Source of the DNA: Dehalococcoidia bacterium
Lineage (GTDB): Bacteria > Chloroflexota > Dehalococcoidia > DSTF01 > JACRBR01
Reading direction: 5' to 3'
Assembly: GCA_040902535.1 (NCBI GenBank)
Contig: JBBDXD010000010.1
Coordinates: 1-64,000, forward strand
Length of the DNA: 64,000 nucleotides
The position numbers and the translations under genes are program-made. A model generated the notes under the pieces. That model was not told the DNA's origin. It saw only the letters and a program-made list of their open reading frames with translations, and searched no databases. Position 1 is the first letter of the stretch; every line of letters starts with the position of its first letter. This document shows, piece by piece, positions 7,905 to 16,131 of the stretch.

Positions 7905-8046
7905 GATGAACTCCTCGTCACGCGGGTGGCCCCGAAGTGGCCCCCGTCACTGGACGCCGGGCGAGTCGATCATGCCTGAATCATCGGACTCCTCTATCTG
8001 ATGCCGCTCCGAATCGGATCCGGAGTTCTACGTCGCATGATATCAC

Positions 8047-8661
8047 TCACGTCGGCTCCGCCGTGCCGTAGATCACCGGTATGATCGGTGCGAACTCCGT
8101 GTGCTGGAGCGACGTGACGCGGAACGCGGCGTCGGCGAGCGCCTGCCCCGTACGGCGGTTGGGATTGCAGCCGGCGGCGAAGTAGCCCCATGCGGGGCGG
8201 ATGGCGTCTTGCACGCTTCCGGAGAACCCGTCCGCGCGCACGTGCTCGATGAAGACCAGGCGGCCGGCGGGGCGCAACACGCGCCTGATCTCCGCCAGCG
8301 AACGCTGCACGTCGTCGACGGTGCAGAGCACGAGCGTCGAAACGACGGCATCGAACGACGCGTCGCCGAACGGCAGCGACTCCGCGGGAGCCTGCCGCAA
8401 CTCGATGTTGGGTCGAAGCTTCTCTCTCGCGCGTCTCAGCATGTGGGGATCGGGCTCAAGCGCGACGACTCGCGCGTCCGCCGGATAGTGCTCGAAGTTC
8501 AGCCCGGTGCCGGCGCCGATCTCCAGCACGTCGCCGTGCAGATCGCCGAGCAGTTCGCGTCGAAGCCGCGCAACCTGCCTGCGTTCGCTCACGCGCGACA
8601 GCTTGTCGTACATGGCGGCGAACCAACGGTGACCTTTCGTTTCGGTCGCGATCTCACTCAT
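8047..8661 (-). CDS. Class I SAM-dependent methyltransferase (Methyltransf_11)
   Basis: 204 residues. SAM-binding motif I is VLEIGAGTGLNFEHY (about 46-60), the acidic residue after strand 2 is in VALEPDPHML, and later motifs PFGDASFDAVVSTLVL and LRPAGRLVFIEHV match UbiE-like and arsenite-methyltransferase-like small enzymes. Chosen start is ATG at 8661 (MSEIATETKG). An upstream in-frame ATG adds a Gly/Arg-rich stretch without family similarity. The methyl acceptor is unknown. The gene stands between an aldehyde dehydrogenase and an acetyltransferase with 75-140 bp gaps. Confidence 0.88.
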   Translation of the reverse strand: MSEIATETKGHRWFAAMYDKLSRVSERRQVARLRRELLGDLHGDVLEIGAGTGLNFEHYPADARVVALEPDPHMLRRAREKLRPNIELRQAPAESLPFGDASFDAVVSTLVLCTVDDVQRSLAEIRRVLRPAGRLVFIEHVRADGFSGSVQDAIRPAWGYFAAGCNPNRRTGQALADAAFRVTSLQHTEFAPIIPVIYGTAEPT

Positions 8662-8736
8662 ACGTCCACCGTCGCGCCCGCCTCGTTGATGCGGGACGGG
8701 CGCAGAAATCATAGATCGCCATGCGCGGCGACGCAG

Positions 8737-10224
8737 CTAGTTCAGCTTGATCTGGATCGCCTTCGTCTCCATGTACTCTTCCAGGCCTTCGTGGCCAAGC
8801 TCGCGGCCGATGCCGCTTTGCTTGTAACCGCCGTACGGCATGAACGGCATGCCTGCCTGGTGGTACGAGTTCACCCACACGGTGCCTGCCTGGATCCCCT
8901 TCGCCATCTTGAACGCCGTGTCGATGTTCTTCGTCCACACGGCAGACGCCAGCCCGTAGATCGTGTCATTCGCGATGCGCAGCGCGTCTTCGGCGTCCTT
9001 GAACGTGATGACGCTCAGGACGGGCCCGAAAATCTCCTCGCGCGCGATCTGCATGTCGTTGCTGACGCCGTCGAAGATGGTCGGCTGCACGAAGAGGCCA
9101 TCGTCGAAGCCTTCGCCGGTGAGGCGGCCGCCGCCGCACACCATCTCGGCGCCCTCTTCCTGCCCGACGTGGACGTAGCGCACGACTTTCTCGAGCTGGG
9201 CCTCGTTGATCACGGGGCCCATCGTCGTCGAAGGGTCTTCGGGATCGCCGACCTTCACGGTGGCCGTGAACGCCTTCAGCTTCGCGAGAAACTCGTCCTT
9301 GATCGACTCCTGCAGCAGGAGCCGAGAGCCCGCCTGGCAGACCTGGCCGGTGTTCAGGTAGATGCCGAAGAACGAGCCGCCGACGGCCTGGTCGATGTTC
9401 GCGTCGTCGAACACGACGTTCGGCGACTTGCCGCCCAGCTCGAGCGAGATCTTCTTCAGGTTGCCGGACGCCGCCTGCATGATCGTCTTGCCGACCGCCG
9501 TAGAGCCCGTGAACGCGATCTTGTCGACACTGTCGCTCGCGGCAAGTTCGGCGCCGACGACGGCGCCCGGGCCGGTGACGACGTTCATGACGCCGCTCGG
9601 CGCGCCGGCCTCGGTGATGATCCGCGCCAGCTCGAACGTCGTGCCCGCGGTGAACTCCGACGGCTTGGCGACGATCGTGCATCCCGCAGCGAGCGCCGGC
9701 GCCAGCTTCCACGTGATCAGCAGCACCGGGAAGTTCCACGGCGTGATGACGCCGACGACGCCGACGGGCTCGTGTACCGTCAGCCCGACGGCATCCGGCA
9801 CGTAGTTCGTGATCGCATCACCGCGCAGGTCCAGTGCGAGCCCGGCGTAGTAGTCGTAGACATCGGCCGCCATCGCGACCTCGCCGATCGCCATGTTCGT
9901 CGGCTTGCCAACTTCCTTCGACAGAAGTTGGGCGAGTGGCATCAACTCGGCGCGAATCTTCGCGGCGACGTTGCGCAGCACCTGCGCACGTTGCGCCGCG
10001 GGCGCCTTCGACCAGGTGCCGCCATCGAAGGCGGCGCGGGCGGCGGCGATAGCGCGGCGCGCATCTTCCACGTCGCCCCAGGGGATCGTCTCGACGAGCG
10101 CGCCGGTGGCGGGGCTCCTGCGTTCGTATGTTTCGCCGCTGGCGCCGGCGACCCACTCACCGCCGATGAACTGCTGGTAGGTGCGGCTTTCCGCCGTCGT
10201 GGCGTCCTTCGTCTGGGTGACCAT
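8737..10224 (-). CDS. NAD(P)-dependent aldehyde dehydrogenase
   Basis: 495 residues, full-length ALDH superfamily enzyme that oxidises an aldehyde to the carboxylic acid. Seen motifs: TPWNFP (substrate/cofactor loop), GSTAVGKTIM (nucleotide-binding), LELGGKSP with the general-base Glu, and NTGQVCQAGSRL with the nucleophilic Cys near residue 300. The end has PYGGYKQSGIGRELG, as in betaine-aldehyde and related dehydrogenases. The ATG at 10224 has GGAGGTCC just upstream. It is divergent from hpf. The natural aldehyde is not determinable from sequence. Confidence 0.94.
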   Translation of the reverse strand: MVTQTKDATTAESRTYQQFIGGEWVAGASGETYERRSPATGALVETIPWGDVEDARRAIAAARAAFDGGTWSKAPAAQRAQVLRNVAAKIRAELMPLAQLLSKEVGKPTNMAIGEVAMAADVYDYYAGLALDLRGDAITNYVPDAVGLTVHEPVGVVGVITPWNFPVLLITWKLAPALAAGCTIVAKPSEFTAGTTFELARIITEAGAPSGVMNVVTGPGAVVGAELAASDSVDKIAFTGSTAVGKTIMQAASGNLKKISLELGGKSPNVVFDDANIDQAVGGSFFGIYLNTGQVCQAGSRLLLQESIKDEFLAKLKAFTATVKVGDPEDPSTTMGPVINEAQLEKVVRYVHVGQEEGAEMVCGGGRLTGEGFDDGLFVQPTIFDGVSNDMQIAREEIFGPVLSVITFKDAEDALRIANDTIYGLASAVWTKNIDTAFKMAKGIQAGTVWVNSYHQAGMPFMPYGGYKQSGIGRELGHEGLEEYMETKAIQIKLN

Positions 10225-10368
10225 ATGGACCTCCGCTATCAGCGCCGCCCGGGGCGCTCCGTTCGATATGCCTCAGTCAGCATAACCTTAAGCACTCACT
10301 AAGCTACATGCTACGCCCCTGTCCGCCGGAGGTCAACGCGCGCAACCTCGGGCCGCGTGCCGCTGAGC

Positions 10369-10374
10369 TACACT
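10369..10374 (+). promoter_or_regulatory. TANNNT box for leaderless hpf transcript
   Basis: TACACT ends 7 bp before the hpf ATG at 10382, the spacing expected if the mRNA begins at the start codon. No Shine-Dalgarno sequence is visible before this gene. Confidence 0.5.
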
Positions 10375-10381
10375 CGCCCGT

Positions 10382-10963
10382 ATGAACCTGAAGATTCGTT
10401 CGCACAACACCCGAGCCGACGACGATCTGCGCGAACACGCCGAGAAGCGGCTCGCGCGGCTTGAGCGCTACCTCCCCCGCGTCGACGACATCACCATCGA
10501 AGTGGAGTACGAAGAAACGCGTTCGGCGGCGCACCGCTACGCCATCCAGGTGACCGTGCACTCAGCGGGCACGATCTTGCGCGCCGAGGAGCGTGCGTCG
10601 GACCAGCGTACGGCGCTCGACATGGCCGCCGACGTGCTATCGAGGCAGGCGCAACGGCACAAGCGGCGTCTGTACGGGCGGCATCGCACGAACGAAGCGA
10701 AGCAGATCGCCGCCGAACCGGAGCCGGCCGGCCCGATCACGGAGCCGGACGGCGACGAGGAGTACGACGAGTACCTGCTGGGCAAGATCGTGCGCGTGAA
10801 GCACTTCGAAGCGAAGCCGATGTCGCAGGAAGAAGCGCTCGCGCAGATGGACCTGCTCGGCCACGACTTCTTCCTGTTTCTCGACGCGGCGGCGAATGAC
10901 TACGCGTTGCTGTACAAGCGGCGCGACGGGGACTACGGCTTGCTGACGCCGCGGCGTGGGTGA
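10382..10963 (+). CDS. hpf: Ribosome hibernation promoting factor, long form
   Basis: 193 residues with both domains of long HPF. The N-terminal S30AE domain (about 1-100) starts MNLKIRSHNTRADDDLREHAEKRL and binds the decoding centre of the 30S subunit. A linker follows, and the C-terminal dimerisation domain (about 135-193) has the conserved IVRVKHFEAKPMSQEEALAQ. Long HPF dimers join two 70S ribosomes into inactive 100S particles in stationary phase. Transcription appears leaderless. It is convergent with the gene that ends at 10972. Confidence 0.95.
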   Translation: MNLKIRSHNTRADDDLREHAEKRLARLERYLPRVDDITIEVEYEETRSAAHRYAIQVTVHSAGTILRAEERASDQRTALDMAADVLSRQAQRHKRRLYGRHRTNEAKQIAAEPEPAGPITEPDGDEEYDEYLLGKIVRVKHFEAKPMSQEEALAQMDLLGHDFFLFLDAAANDYALLYKRRDGDYGLLTPRRG

Positions 10964-10971
10964 TCAGCCGC

Positions 10972-11256
10972 TCACAATGGGGCGTAGTCGTCACCAAGAA
11001 AGGTTGCGGCGCTGAGCACGCTGCCGCCGACTGCTGCGGTCACGCGAACATTGTTGATGATGATTTGCGCCTCTCGGCCGTCGCTCAGCCGCAGAATGTA
11101 GAGACCCAATTCGATCGCGAGCACGTTTCCGATCGGCTCGATACCGCCGCCCCAGTCCGCGCCCCCATTGAGGTTTCGCTTCCAGAGCGAAACGCGGACG
11201 CGAGCAACCAGGGGCTGATCACGCGATAGAAGGTCAGCCGTCTCGACGTCGTTCAT
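10972..11256 (-). CDS. Hypothetical protein, 94 residues
   Basis: I do not recognise this protein. From the ATG at 11256 (GGGAG lies 6 bp upstream) it encodes 94 residues with alternating hydrophobic residues that suggest a small beta-rich domain (VRVSLWKRNLN, NVLAIELGLYILRL, AQIIINNVRVTA). No signal peptide or cysteine pattern is visible. It ends 8 bp from the convergent hpf stop and lies downstream of cofE with a 66-bp gap on the same strand, so it may be a tail gene of the F420 unit. Confidence 0.5.
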   Translation of the reverse strand: MNDVETADLLSRDQPLVARVRVSLWKRNLNGGADWGGGIEPIGNVLAIELGLYILRLSDGREAQIIINNVRVTAAVGGSVLSAATFLGDDYAPL

Positions 11257-11322
11257 CTCGGCTCCCAGTTGAGCGCTGACGAAGAAGCGCCGAGAACACT
11301 GGCTGACCCGGTGCACTCGCAC

Positions 11323-12072
11323 TCACCGAAACAGATCGCGCTCCGCATCGCGGATGATCTGCGCGATCGCGCCGTCGCCGGGCGCGTACTCGGCGCCGCG
11401 CACGATCGCCACGGGCATGCGCGCGAGCTTCCCGTGTACCAGCTCCGCGGCCGCCGCAAGCTCATCGACCACAGCCATCGCGGTGACGCGCAGCTCGTAG
11501 CCCGCCGGGTCGAACTGGCCCGTGTAGTCGAGCAGAGGCAGCATCCCCGCGCATCCGATCGCGAAGTTGACGATACCTTCGCGCCAGGGCCGGCCGAAGG
11601 AGTCGGAGATGATCACGCCGGCATCGACGCCAAACGCCTCCCGGATGCGGTCATAGAGCTTGCGCGCCGAGGCGTCGGAGTCGACGGGCAGCAGGCATAC
11701 CGTGCCCGTCTTCTCGACGTTCGATGCATCGACGCCGGCGTTTGCGCAGATGAAGCCGTGATGCGTTTCGCAGATCACGACGCCGTGACCCATGCGGACG
11801 ATGCGCTTCGTCTCGCCGAGGACGACTTCGACCTGGCGGGCGTCCTTCTCCCACTGTTCGGCGATCTGCGTGGCGAACGCCGACGGCGTGACGCCATCCA
11901 GGTCGACCACGCGGCCTTCCGCCTTCGAGACGACCTTCTGCGTCACCACGATCACATCGCCGTTTTCGATGCCGCCGTGCGCGCGCGCCGCTTCGACGAT
12001 CATGCCGGCAAGGTCGTCGCCTGCGTGCACCTCGGGGATGCCCGGCAGGCCGAAGATGCGAATCTCGCTCAC
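11323..12072 (-). CDS. cofE: Coenzyme F420-0:L-glutamate ligase
   Basis: 249 residues, a stand-alone CofE without the nitroreductase domain found fused in actinobacterial FbiB. It adds gamma-linked glutamates to F420-0 with GTP. Seen family segments: IFGLPGIPEVHAGDDLAGMI at the start, ENGDVIVVTQKVVSKAEGRV, the region MGHGVVICETHHGFICANAG, and DSFGRPWREGIVNFAIG. The start ATG overlaps the stop of the F420-dependent reductase gene by 4 bp (ATGA), so the two are coupled. The pair argues that the organism makes and uses F420. Confidence 0.95.
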   Translation of the reverse strand: MSEIRIFGLPGIPEVHAGDDLAGMIVEAARAHGGIENGDVIVVTQKVVSKAEGRVVDLDGVTPSAFATQIAEQWEKDARQVEVVLGETKRIVRMGHGVVICETHHGFICANAGVDASNVEKTGTVCLLPVDSDASARKLYDRIREAFGVDAGVIISDSFGRPWREGIVNFAIGCAGMLPLLDYTGQFDPAGYELRVTAMAVVDELAAAAELVHGKLARMPVAIVRGAEYAPGDGAIAQIIRDAERDLFR

Positions 12073-12716
12073 TTCACTCCTGCAATGCGAATGCCGGCGT
12101 TCACCTTGTAGGCGCGATTGACCGCGACGAGCAGCACTGTGATCCCCTCGACGAGCTTTGCATTGGCGAGCGGACCGCCATCGATGCCGCGCGCGCCTTC
12201 GATCTGGTCCGCGAGCTGCATGATCTGCTTCTTCGCGTCATCCATGTCGGCGCAGACGACCACGTCGGCATCCATCGGGCTGCCACGCAACAACTTGCGG
12301 GCGCCGAGATTCTGGAAGGCGCCGACCACCGTCGACGCGGGGAGCAGCGCCTGTTGTTGTTCCGCTGCGGAGCCCTCCGGCACGTCGACCAGCGTCGCCT
12401 TGCCGGCTTCAAACGCCATGGGGACGACCGTACTGACGACGATCTTGCCGGCGGTCGCGGCGGCGAGCGGCGGCAACGTCGCCGCCTGCGCCGAGTATGG
12501 CGTCGTCACTACCACGATGTCCGAGGCAGACGCGGCGTCTTCGTTCGCGGCGGCATGGAGCGGGAGCGCGGCGTCTTTTTCGCGCAACTCCTCGACCGCC
12601 GCCTGCGCTTTTTCGAGCGCGCGCGATCCGATGATGCACGCGTGGCCGGCGAGCGCGAACCGGTAGGCGAGACCCATGCCTTCCTCGCCGGTCCCGCCGA
12701 TGAATGCGATCTTCAT
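12069..12716 (-). CDS. fno: NADPH-dependent F420 reductase
   Basis: 215 residues. The N-terminal Rossmann loop reads IGGTGEEGMGLAYRFALAGH, the form seen in F420-dependent NADP reductases (Fno/NpdG), followed by IIGSRALEKAQ, whose Ser-Arg favours NADPH. Later DIVVVTTPYSA and the end GPLANAKLVEGITVLLV fit the family. It transfers hydride between F420 and NADP. The ATG at 12716 was chosen because the Rossmann strand starts right there; an upstream frame lacks similarity. Its 3' end overlaps cofE. Confidence 0.93.
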   Translation of the reverse strand: MKIAFIGGTGEEGMGLAYRFALAGHACIIGSRALEKAQAAVEELREKDAALPLHAAANEDAASASDIVVVTTPYSAQAATLPPLAAATAGKIVVSTVVPMAFEAGKATLVDVPEGSAAEQQQALLPASTVVGAFQNLGARKLLRGSPMDADVVVCADMDDAKKQIMQLADQIEGARGIDGGPLANAKLVEGITVLLVAVNRAYKVNAGIRIAGVK

Positions 12717-12759
12717 GGACACTCCGATTGCAGCCGGGAAAGCGTACCGCGGGCGGCCG

Positions 12760-13740
12760 TTATGCGGGTGTGACGCCGGCCTCACGTAGCAGCTCTTCGA
12801 CCGGCAGGCTGGCGGCGGCGCGCCGCTCGCGCACCATGCGGTTTGCCACGCGCTGCAGCGTTTCGTTGCAGGGCGTCGGCACGCCGTGCAGCCGGCCGAG
12901 CATGACGATCTCACCGTTCAGGTAATCCGTCTCGATCGTCGGCGAGCCGCGCATGAGGCTCTGCCACGACGACCCGCCGTCACGTCGCGCGCCATCGATG
13001 GCGCCGAACTTCATGCCGGACTCCTGTCGCCGCAACGCGTTCTCGTCCTCAGATGCGCAGTCGATGCCCGCCGCTTCGTAGCAGGCCAGCGCTTCGGACC
13101 GCACCGCCGCGAGAAACTCGGGCGCGCGCGCATCGGTGCCGCACGCGGCCACAAACGCGTTGTTGAGGTTCGAGAGCAGCTTGTTGTACTTCCAGCGCAT
13201 GATCTGCGGCACGGCACGGCTGCTGAAACGCACCGCGTCGAGGTCCGTGGTGATGCGCTCGATCCTGCCGTCGATGCCCGCGGGATAGCGCCCACCATCG
13301 AGCACACCCCAGGCGCCTGTCATGTGGTTCAGGATCACGCCCGGCTCGAGGAACGTGCCCGGCATGTAGACCAGCATGCCGTAGACATTCGCGAACCGGC
13401 GCGCCGCCATGCGTTCGTTGTCGACGCCGTTCTGCGCACAGACGACGGCGATCTGCGGCGGCGCAAACGCCGCCAGATCGTCGAGCGCGGCGGCGGTGTC
13501 CTGCGATTTCATCGCCAGGAAGACGACGTCATCCGGCGAGAACGCGATCTCGCGCGGGTGCGCGACGGCTGGCACGCGCATGTTCGCAGTGTCATCAGGC
13601 GTGCGGAGCGTCAGTCCGTCGCGCTGGATCGCTTCGAGATGCGCACCGCGCGCGATCAGTGTCACATCGTGACCGCGCTCGAACAGGCGGGCGCCGATGA
13701 TGCCGCCGATAGCGCCGGCGCCGTAGACGATGTACCGCAC
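12760..13740 (-). CDS. Ketopantoate reductase (ApbA/PanE family)
   Basis: 326 residues. The N-terminal NADP-binding motif is VYGAGAIGGIIGARL (about 4-18). The mid-part has FLAMKSQDTAAAL and CAQNGVDNE, both typical of ApbA/PanE, and the C-terminal helical domain has the MRWKYNKLLSNLNNA segment with the catalytic Lys region. Family members reduce 2-dehydropantoate to pantoate, but many paralogues act on other keto acids. The GTG start at 13740 lies 1 nt after the stop of the SDR gene, so they are coupled; this context leaves the precise substrate open. Confidence 0.85.
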   Translation of the reverse strand: MRYIVYGAGAIGGIIGARLFERGHDVTLIARGAHLEAIQRDGLTLRTPDDTANMRVPAVAHPREIAFSPDDVVFLAMKSQDTAAALDDLAAFAPPQIAVVCAQNGVDNERMAARRFANVYGMLVYMPGTFLEPGVILNHMTGAWGVLDGGRYPAGIDGRIERITTDLDAVRFSSRAVPQIMRWKYNKLLSNLNNAFVAACGTDARAPEFLAAVRSEALACYEAAGIDCASEDENALRRQESGMKFGAIDGARRDGGSSWQSLMRGSPTIETDYLNGEIVMLGRLHGVPTPCNETLQRVANRMVRERRAAASLPVEELLREAGVTPA

Positions 13741-13741
13741 G

Positions 13742-14524
13742 CTAACCCATCTCCGTGCCGCCGCTGACGCTCATGGCGATGCCGGTGATGTTGTCTGCCT
13801 TGCAGAGAAATACGATCGCCTGGCCCATGTCCTGCGGCGTCTGCTCGCGGCCAAGTGGCACATCGCGCTTGAGCATGCCCTCCCACGCGTCTTCCTTCGA
13901 AGTACCACCGGCCGCGGCGATCGCCGGGATCAGCACGTCGTTCCACATGTACGTCGCCACCTCGCCGGGGCAGATAGCGTTCACGTTGACATTCGCCGGC
14001 GCCAGTTCGTGCGCCATCGATTGCGTGAAGCCGATCACGCCCCACTTCGACGTCGCGTACGCCGACGCGAACGCGCGTCCGCGCTTTCCCGCGATCGATG
14101 AGATGTTGATGATGCGACCGCTGCGCCGCTGCGCCATGTGCCCGGCGATCGCTTTCGTGCACAGAAAGACGCCCTTGAGGTTGACGTCGATGATCAGGTC
14201 CCAGTCCTCTTCCGCAAACGCCACGACCGGACCGATCTTGATCACTCCGGCGTTATTCACAAGGATGTCGACCTGCCCGAAGTGATCGATCGCGCGCTGC
14301 GCCATCGCCTGCACTTGCGACCAGTCGCGCACGTCGACGTCGATGCCGATGGCGTCGCTGCCGAGGCGCTTGATCTCCGCTATCGTCTCGTGGCGGTCGG
14401 TCGCCGTCGCCGGCAGGTCCGCGATGGCGACGCGCGCGCCTTCCTTCGCCAGTTCGTACGCGATGCCGCGCCCGATGCCTCTCGCGCCGCCGGTGACGAT
14501 GGCGGCGGCTCCTTGCAGTTCCAT
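13742..14524 (-). CDS. Short-chain dehydrogenase/reductase
   Basis: 260 residues of classical SDR type. Seen: cofactor motif TGGARGIG (about 11-18), NNAGV, the catalytic Ser in INISSIAG and the Tyr-x3-Lys as YATSK, and the CPGEV segment after strand 6. The Asp in AIADL following strand 2 favours NAD(H) over NADP(H). The end ITGIAMSVSGGTEMG is complete. The ATG at 14524 was preferred because the first beta strand begins 6 residues on. It forms a unit with the ketopantoate reductase-like gene. Substrate unknown. Confidence 0.9.
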   Translation of the reverse strand: MELQGAAAIVTGGARGIGRGIAYELAKEGARVAIADLPATATDRHETIAEIKRLGSDAIGIDVDVRDWSQVQAMAQRAIDHFGQVDILVNNAGVIKIGPVVAFAEEDWDLIIDVNLKGVFLCTKAIAGHMAQRRSGRIINISSIAGKRGRAFASAYATSKWGVIGFTQSMAHELAPANVNVNAICPGEVATYMWNDVLIPAIAAAGGTSKEDAWEGMLKRDVPLGREQTPQDMGQAIVFLCKADNITGIAMSVSGGTEMG

Positions 14525-14712
14525 CGTGGTCCTCTTTCTCGCATGGCGCAGGGTGCGAGCCGAACGTCGCCATCCACCCGCATGGCTTGTAGTACCATTG
14601 CGCCTGAAGGGCAAGCGAAGAAAGCAGACGGGAACCGCCCGTCCGCTTGACGCTGGCAGGATTCCGCCTGCCGACGTGAAGCGGGCGGGTAGTTTGCTTT
14701 CGAGGTGAACCG

Positions 14713-15382
14713 ATGGCCGGTGCGGACGAAATCAAGTGGGCACGCAGGGTACGACCTGAGACGATCCGCCGTCTCTACACGCTCGATGCGAAAGGCATCG
14801 TCGACGACGAGCTGATCGACGAGGTCGGATACGCGTTTTTTTGCACGTTGCCACAGCATCCAGACCGTCACACGCGCGCACGTTGGCCGCGCGATGTGCC
14901 CCCGCTGCCGCAACGCGATCAAACGCGCTGACGACGACTGGCGCCAGTGGCGCAAGGACGAGCCGATGGCGTGCGCGTGCGGCTGGAGCACCACGTGGGG
15001 CGAGTACCAGAGGTCGTACAAGGGCAAACAGTTGGTCGGCGGCAACGCGTACCCCGTGTTCAAGGCGTTCATCAACCGCTGGCCCCTCGCGCGCACGCCA
15101 CGCGACAAGATGCTGGAGCTCGACGGCCTGATCCACGCCTGCCACGAGGACGCGAAGAAGCGCTGGGCGCGACCCGCCGCCTGCAACCTCATCGAAGGCA
15201 GGATGACGGAGATGATCGCGTTTCTCGATGAACTTGCCTACGGGCCGCAGAGCACGATGGGGCTGGAAGAACGGCGCCGCGAGTGGATCGAGAAGCCGCA
15301 GCTGCAAGCGTGGCGGCGGTGGAAGTCCGGCGAGAGCGATCAACCGTGGGGATCGGGCGACGGCGCGGACGGGGAACAATGA
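14713..15382 (+). pseudogene. Zinc-ribbon protein of unknown function, interrupted by a frameshift at a T7 run
   Basis: Two overlapping frames together give one protein. The first frame starts at ATG 14713 (MAGADEIKWARRVRPETIRR) and reads to GYAFF at a run of seven T residues (14836-14842). Removing one T joins it to the second frame: ARCHSIQTV, then MCPRC and CACGW, which look like paired metal ligands, and a long helical region to the stop at 15382. I know such proteins only as uncharacterised bacterial proteins. Either the gene is broken, the sequence has an indel error, or slippage on T7 restores the frame. Without the repair the longest intact part is 14894-15382 (162 residues). Confidence 0.6.
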
Positions 15383-15477
15383 CAACGCCGCATTCGTGCA
15401 GGCGAGTTAGACTTCAATTGCAGACAGCAGTTTGGTGAGCGCAGACGCAGCAACGCCCAGAGGGGTCGGGAGGAGTC

Positions 15478-15782
15478 GTGGTCGCACGCGAACCGCAAGA
15501 CATCGCCTTTTCAAACGATGGCGATGCAAGTCGTTACGAAGTCGTGTTGGATGGAGAGGTCGCGGGGTTCTCCACTACAAGCGGAGCGACAACCGCATCG
15601 TCTTCACGCATACCGAGATCGATCCCCGACTCGAAGGACAGGGCATCGGCAGTAAACTCGCCGCGTACGCACTCGCCGATGCGCGCTCTCTCGGTCTGGA
15701 GATCGTAGTGTGGTGCCCCTTTATCGCCGCGTACATCAAGCGACACCCGGAGTACGCCGATCTCGTGACGCAGGCAGGATAG
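15478..15782 (+). pseudogene. NATD1/YjdJ-type GNAT acetyltransferase, frameshifted
   Basis: A GTG at 15478 with GGGAGGA upstream opens a frame that reads REPQDIAFSNDGDASRYEVV and DGEVAGF. At 15570 the similarity jumps to the next frame: LHYKRSDNRIVFTHTEI, then LEGQGIGSKLAAYALADARS and IAAYIKRHPEYADLV, the hallmark of the small Gcn5-related NATD1 family. One inserted base after TTC at 15568-15570, or a -1 shift, would restore a protein of about 101 residues. It lies 95 bp after another frameshifted gene. Confidence 0.7.
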
Positions 15783-15830
15783 CGTGCGGGCTGACCGCTC
15801 CGAATTCGCGGCGGCAAACCACCCGAAGTG

Positions 15831-15920
<90 letters not shown>

Positions 15921-15938
15921 GCGGCCGGAACGAACGAG

Positions 15939-15961
15939 AACCCGGAACCGGGTCCCGGGTT
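15939..15961. repeat. Short palindromic spacer between the two tRNA genes
   Basis: AACCCGG (15939-15945) and CCGGGTT (15955-15961) form a 7-bp stem with an inner CCGG. It is made of the same GGTTC/GAACC words as the sequences near 40530 and 47700. Confidence 0.45.
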
Positions 15962-15976
15962 CAGGCCAGTCTACGT

Positions 15977-16062
15977 GGCGGAGAGGGTGGGATTCGAACC
16001 CACGAGGCTCATCGCCTACCGCTTTTCGAGAGCGGCACCTTCAACCACTCGGACACCTCTCC
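15977..16062 (-). tRNA. tRNA-Ser (anticodon CGA)
   Basis: Minus strand, same acceptor stem as its neighbour (GGAGAGG/CCTCTCC), anticodon arm CCGCT-CTCGAAA-AGCGG, long variable arm, GGTTCGAATCC and encoded CCA. Anticodon CGA reads UCG. The two tRNA-Ser genes are 56 bp apart in the same direction and may be one transcript. Confidence 0.96.
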
Positions 16063-16069
16063 GAACAAT

Positions 16070-16107
16070 GAGGTGACCTTTGCAGGCCACCTCACGGCGT
16101 CAGTATA
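16070..16107 (-). promoter_or_regulatory. -10 box and leader hairpin before the tRNA-Ser genes
   Basis: Minus-strand TATACT (16102-16107) lies 40 bp before the tRNA-Ser(CGA) 5' end. Between them GAGGTG...CACCTC (16070-16093) forms a stem in the precursor. No strong -35 box is seen. Confidence 0.45.
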
Positions 16108-16131
16108 GCATCCGTCTATGCCGGCGAAGGC

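Noticed and set aside
8101-10302. 733-codon plus-strand frame
   Set aside because: Antisense of the methyltransferase and aldehyde dehydrogenase genes.
12717-12914. N-terminal extension of the F420 reductase
   Set aside because: No similarity; the Rossmann fold starts right after the ATG at 12716, and the extension overlaps the upstream gene.
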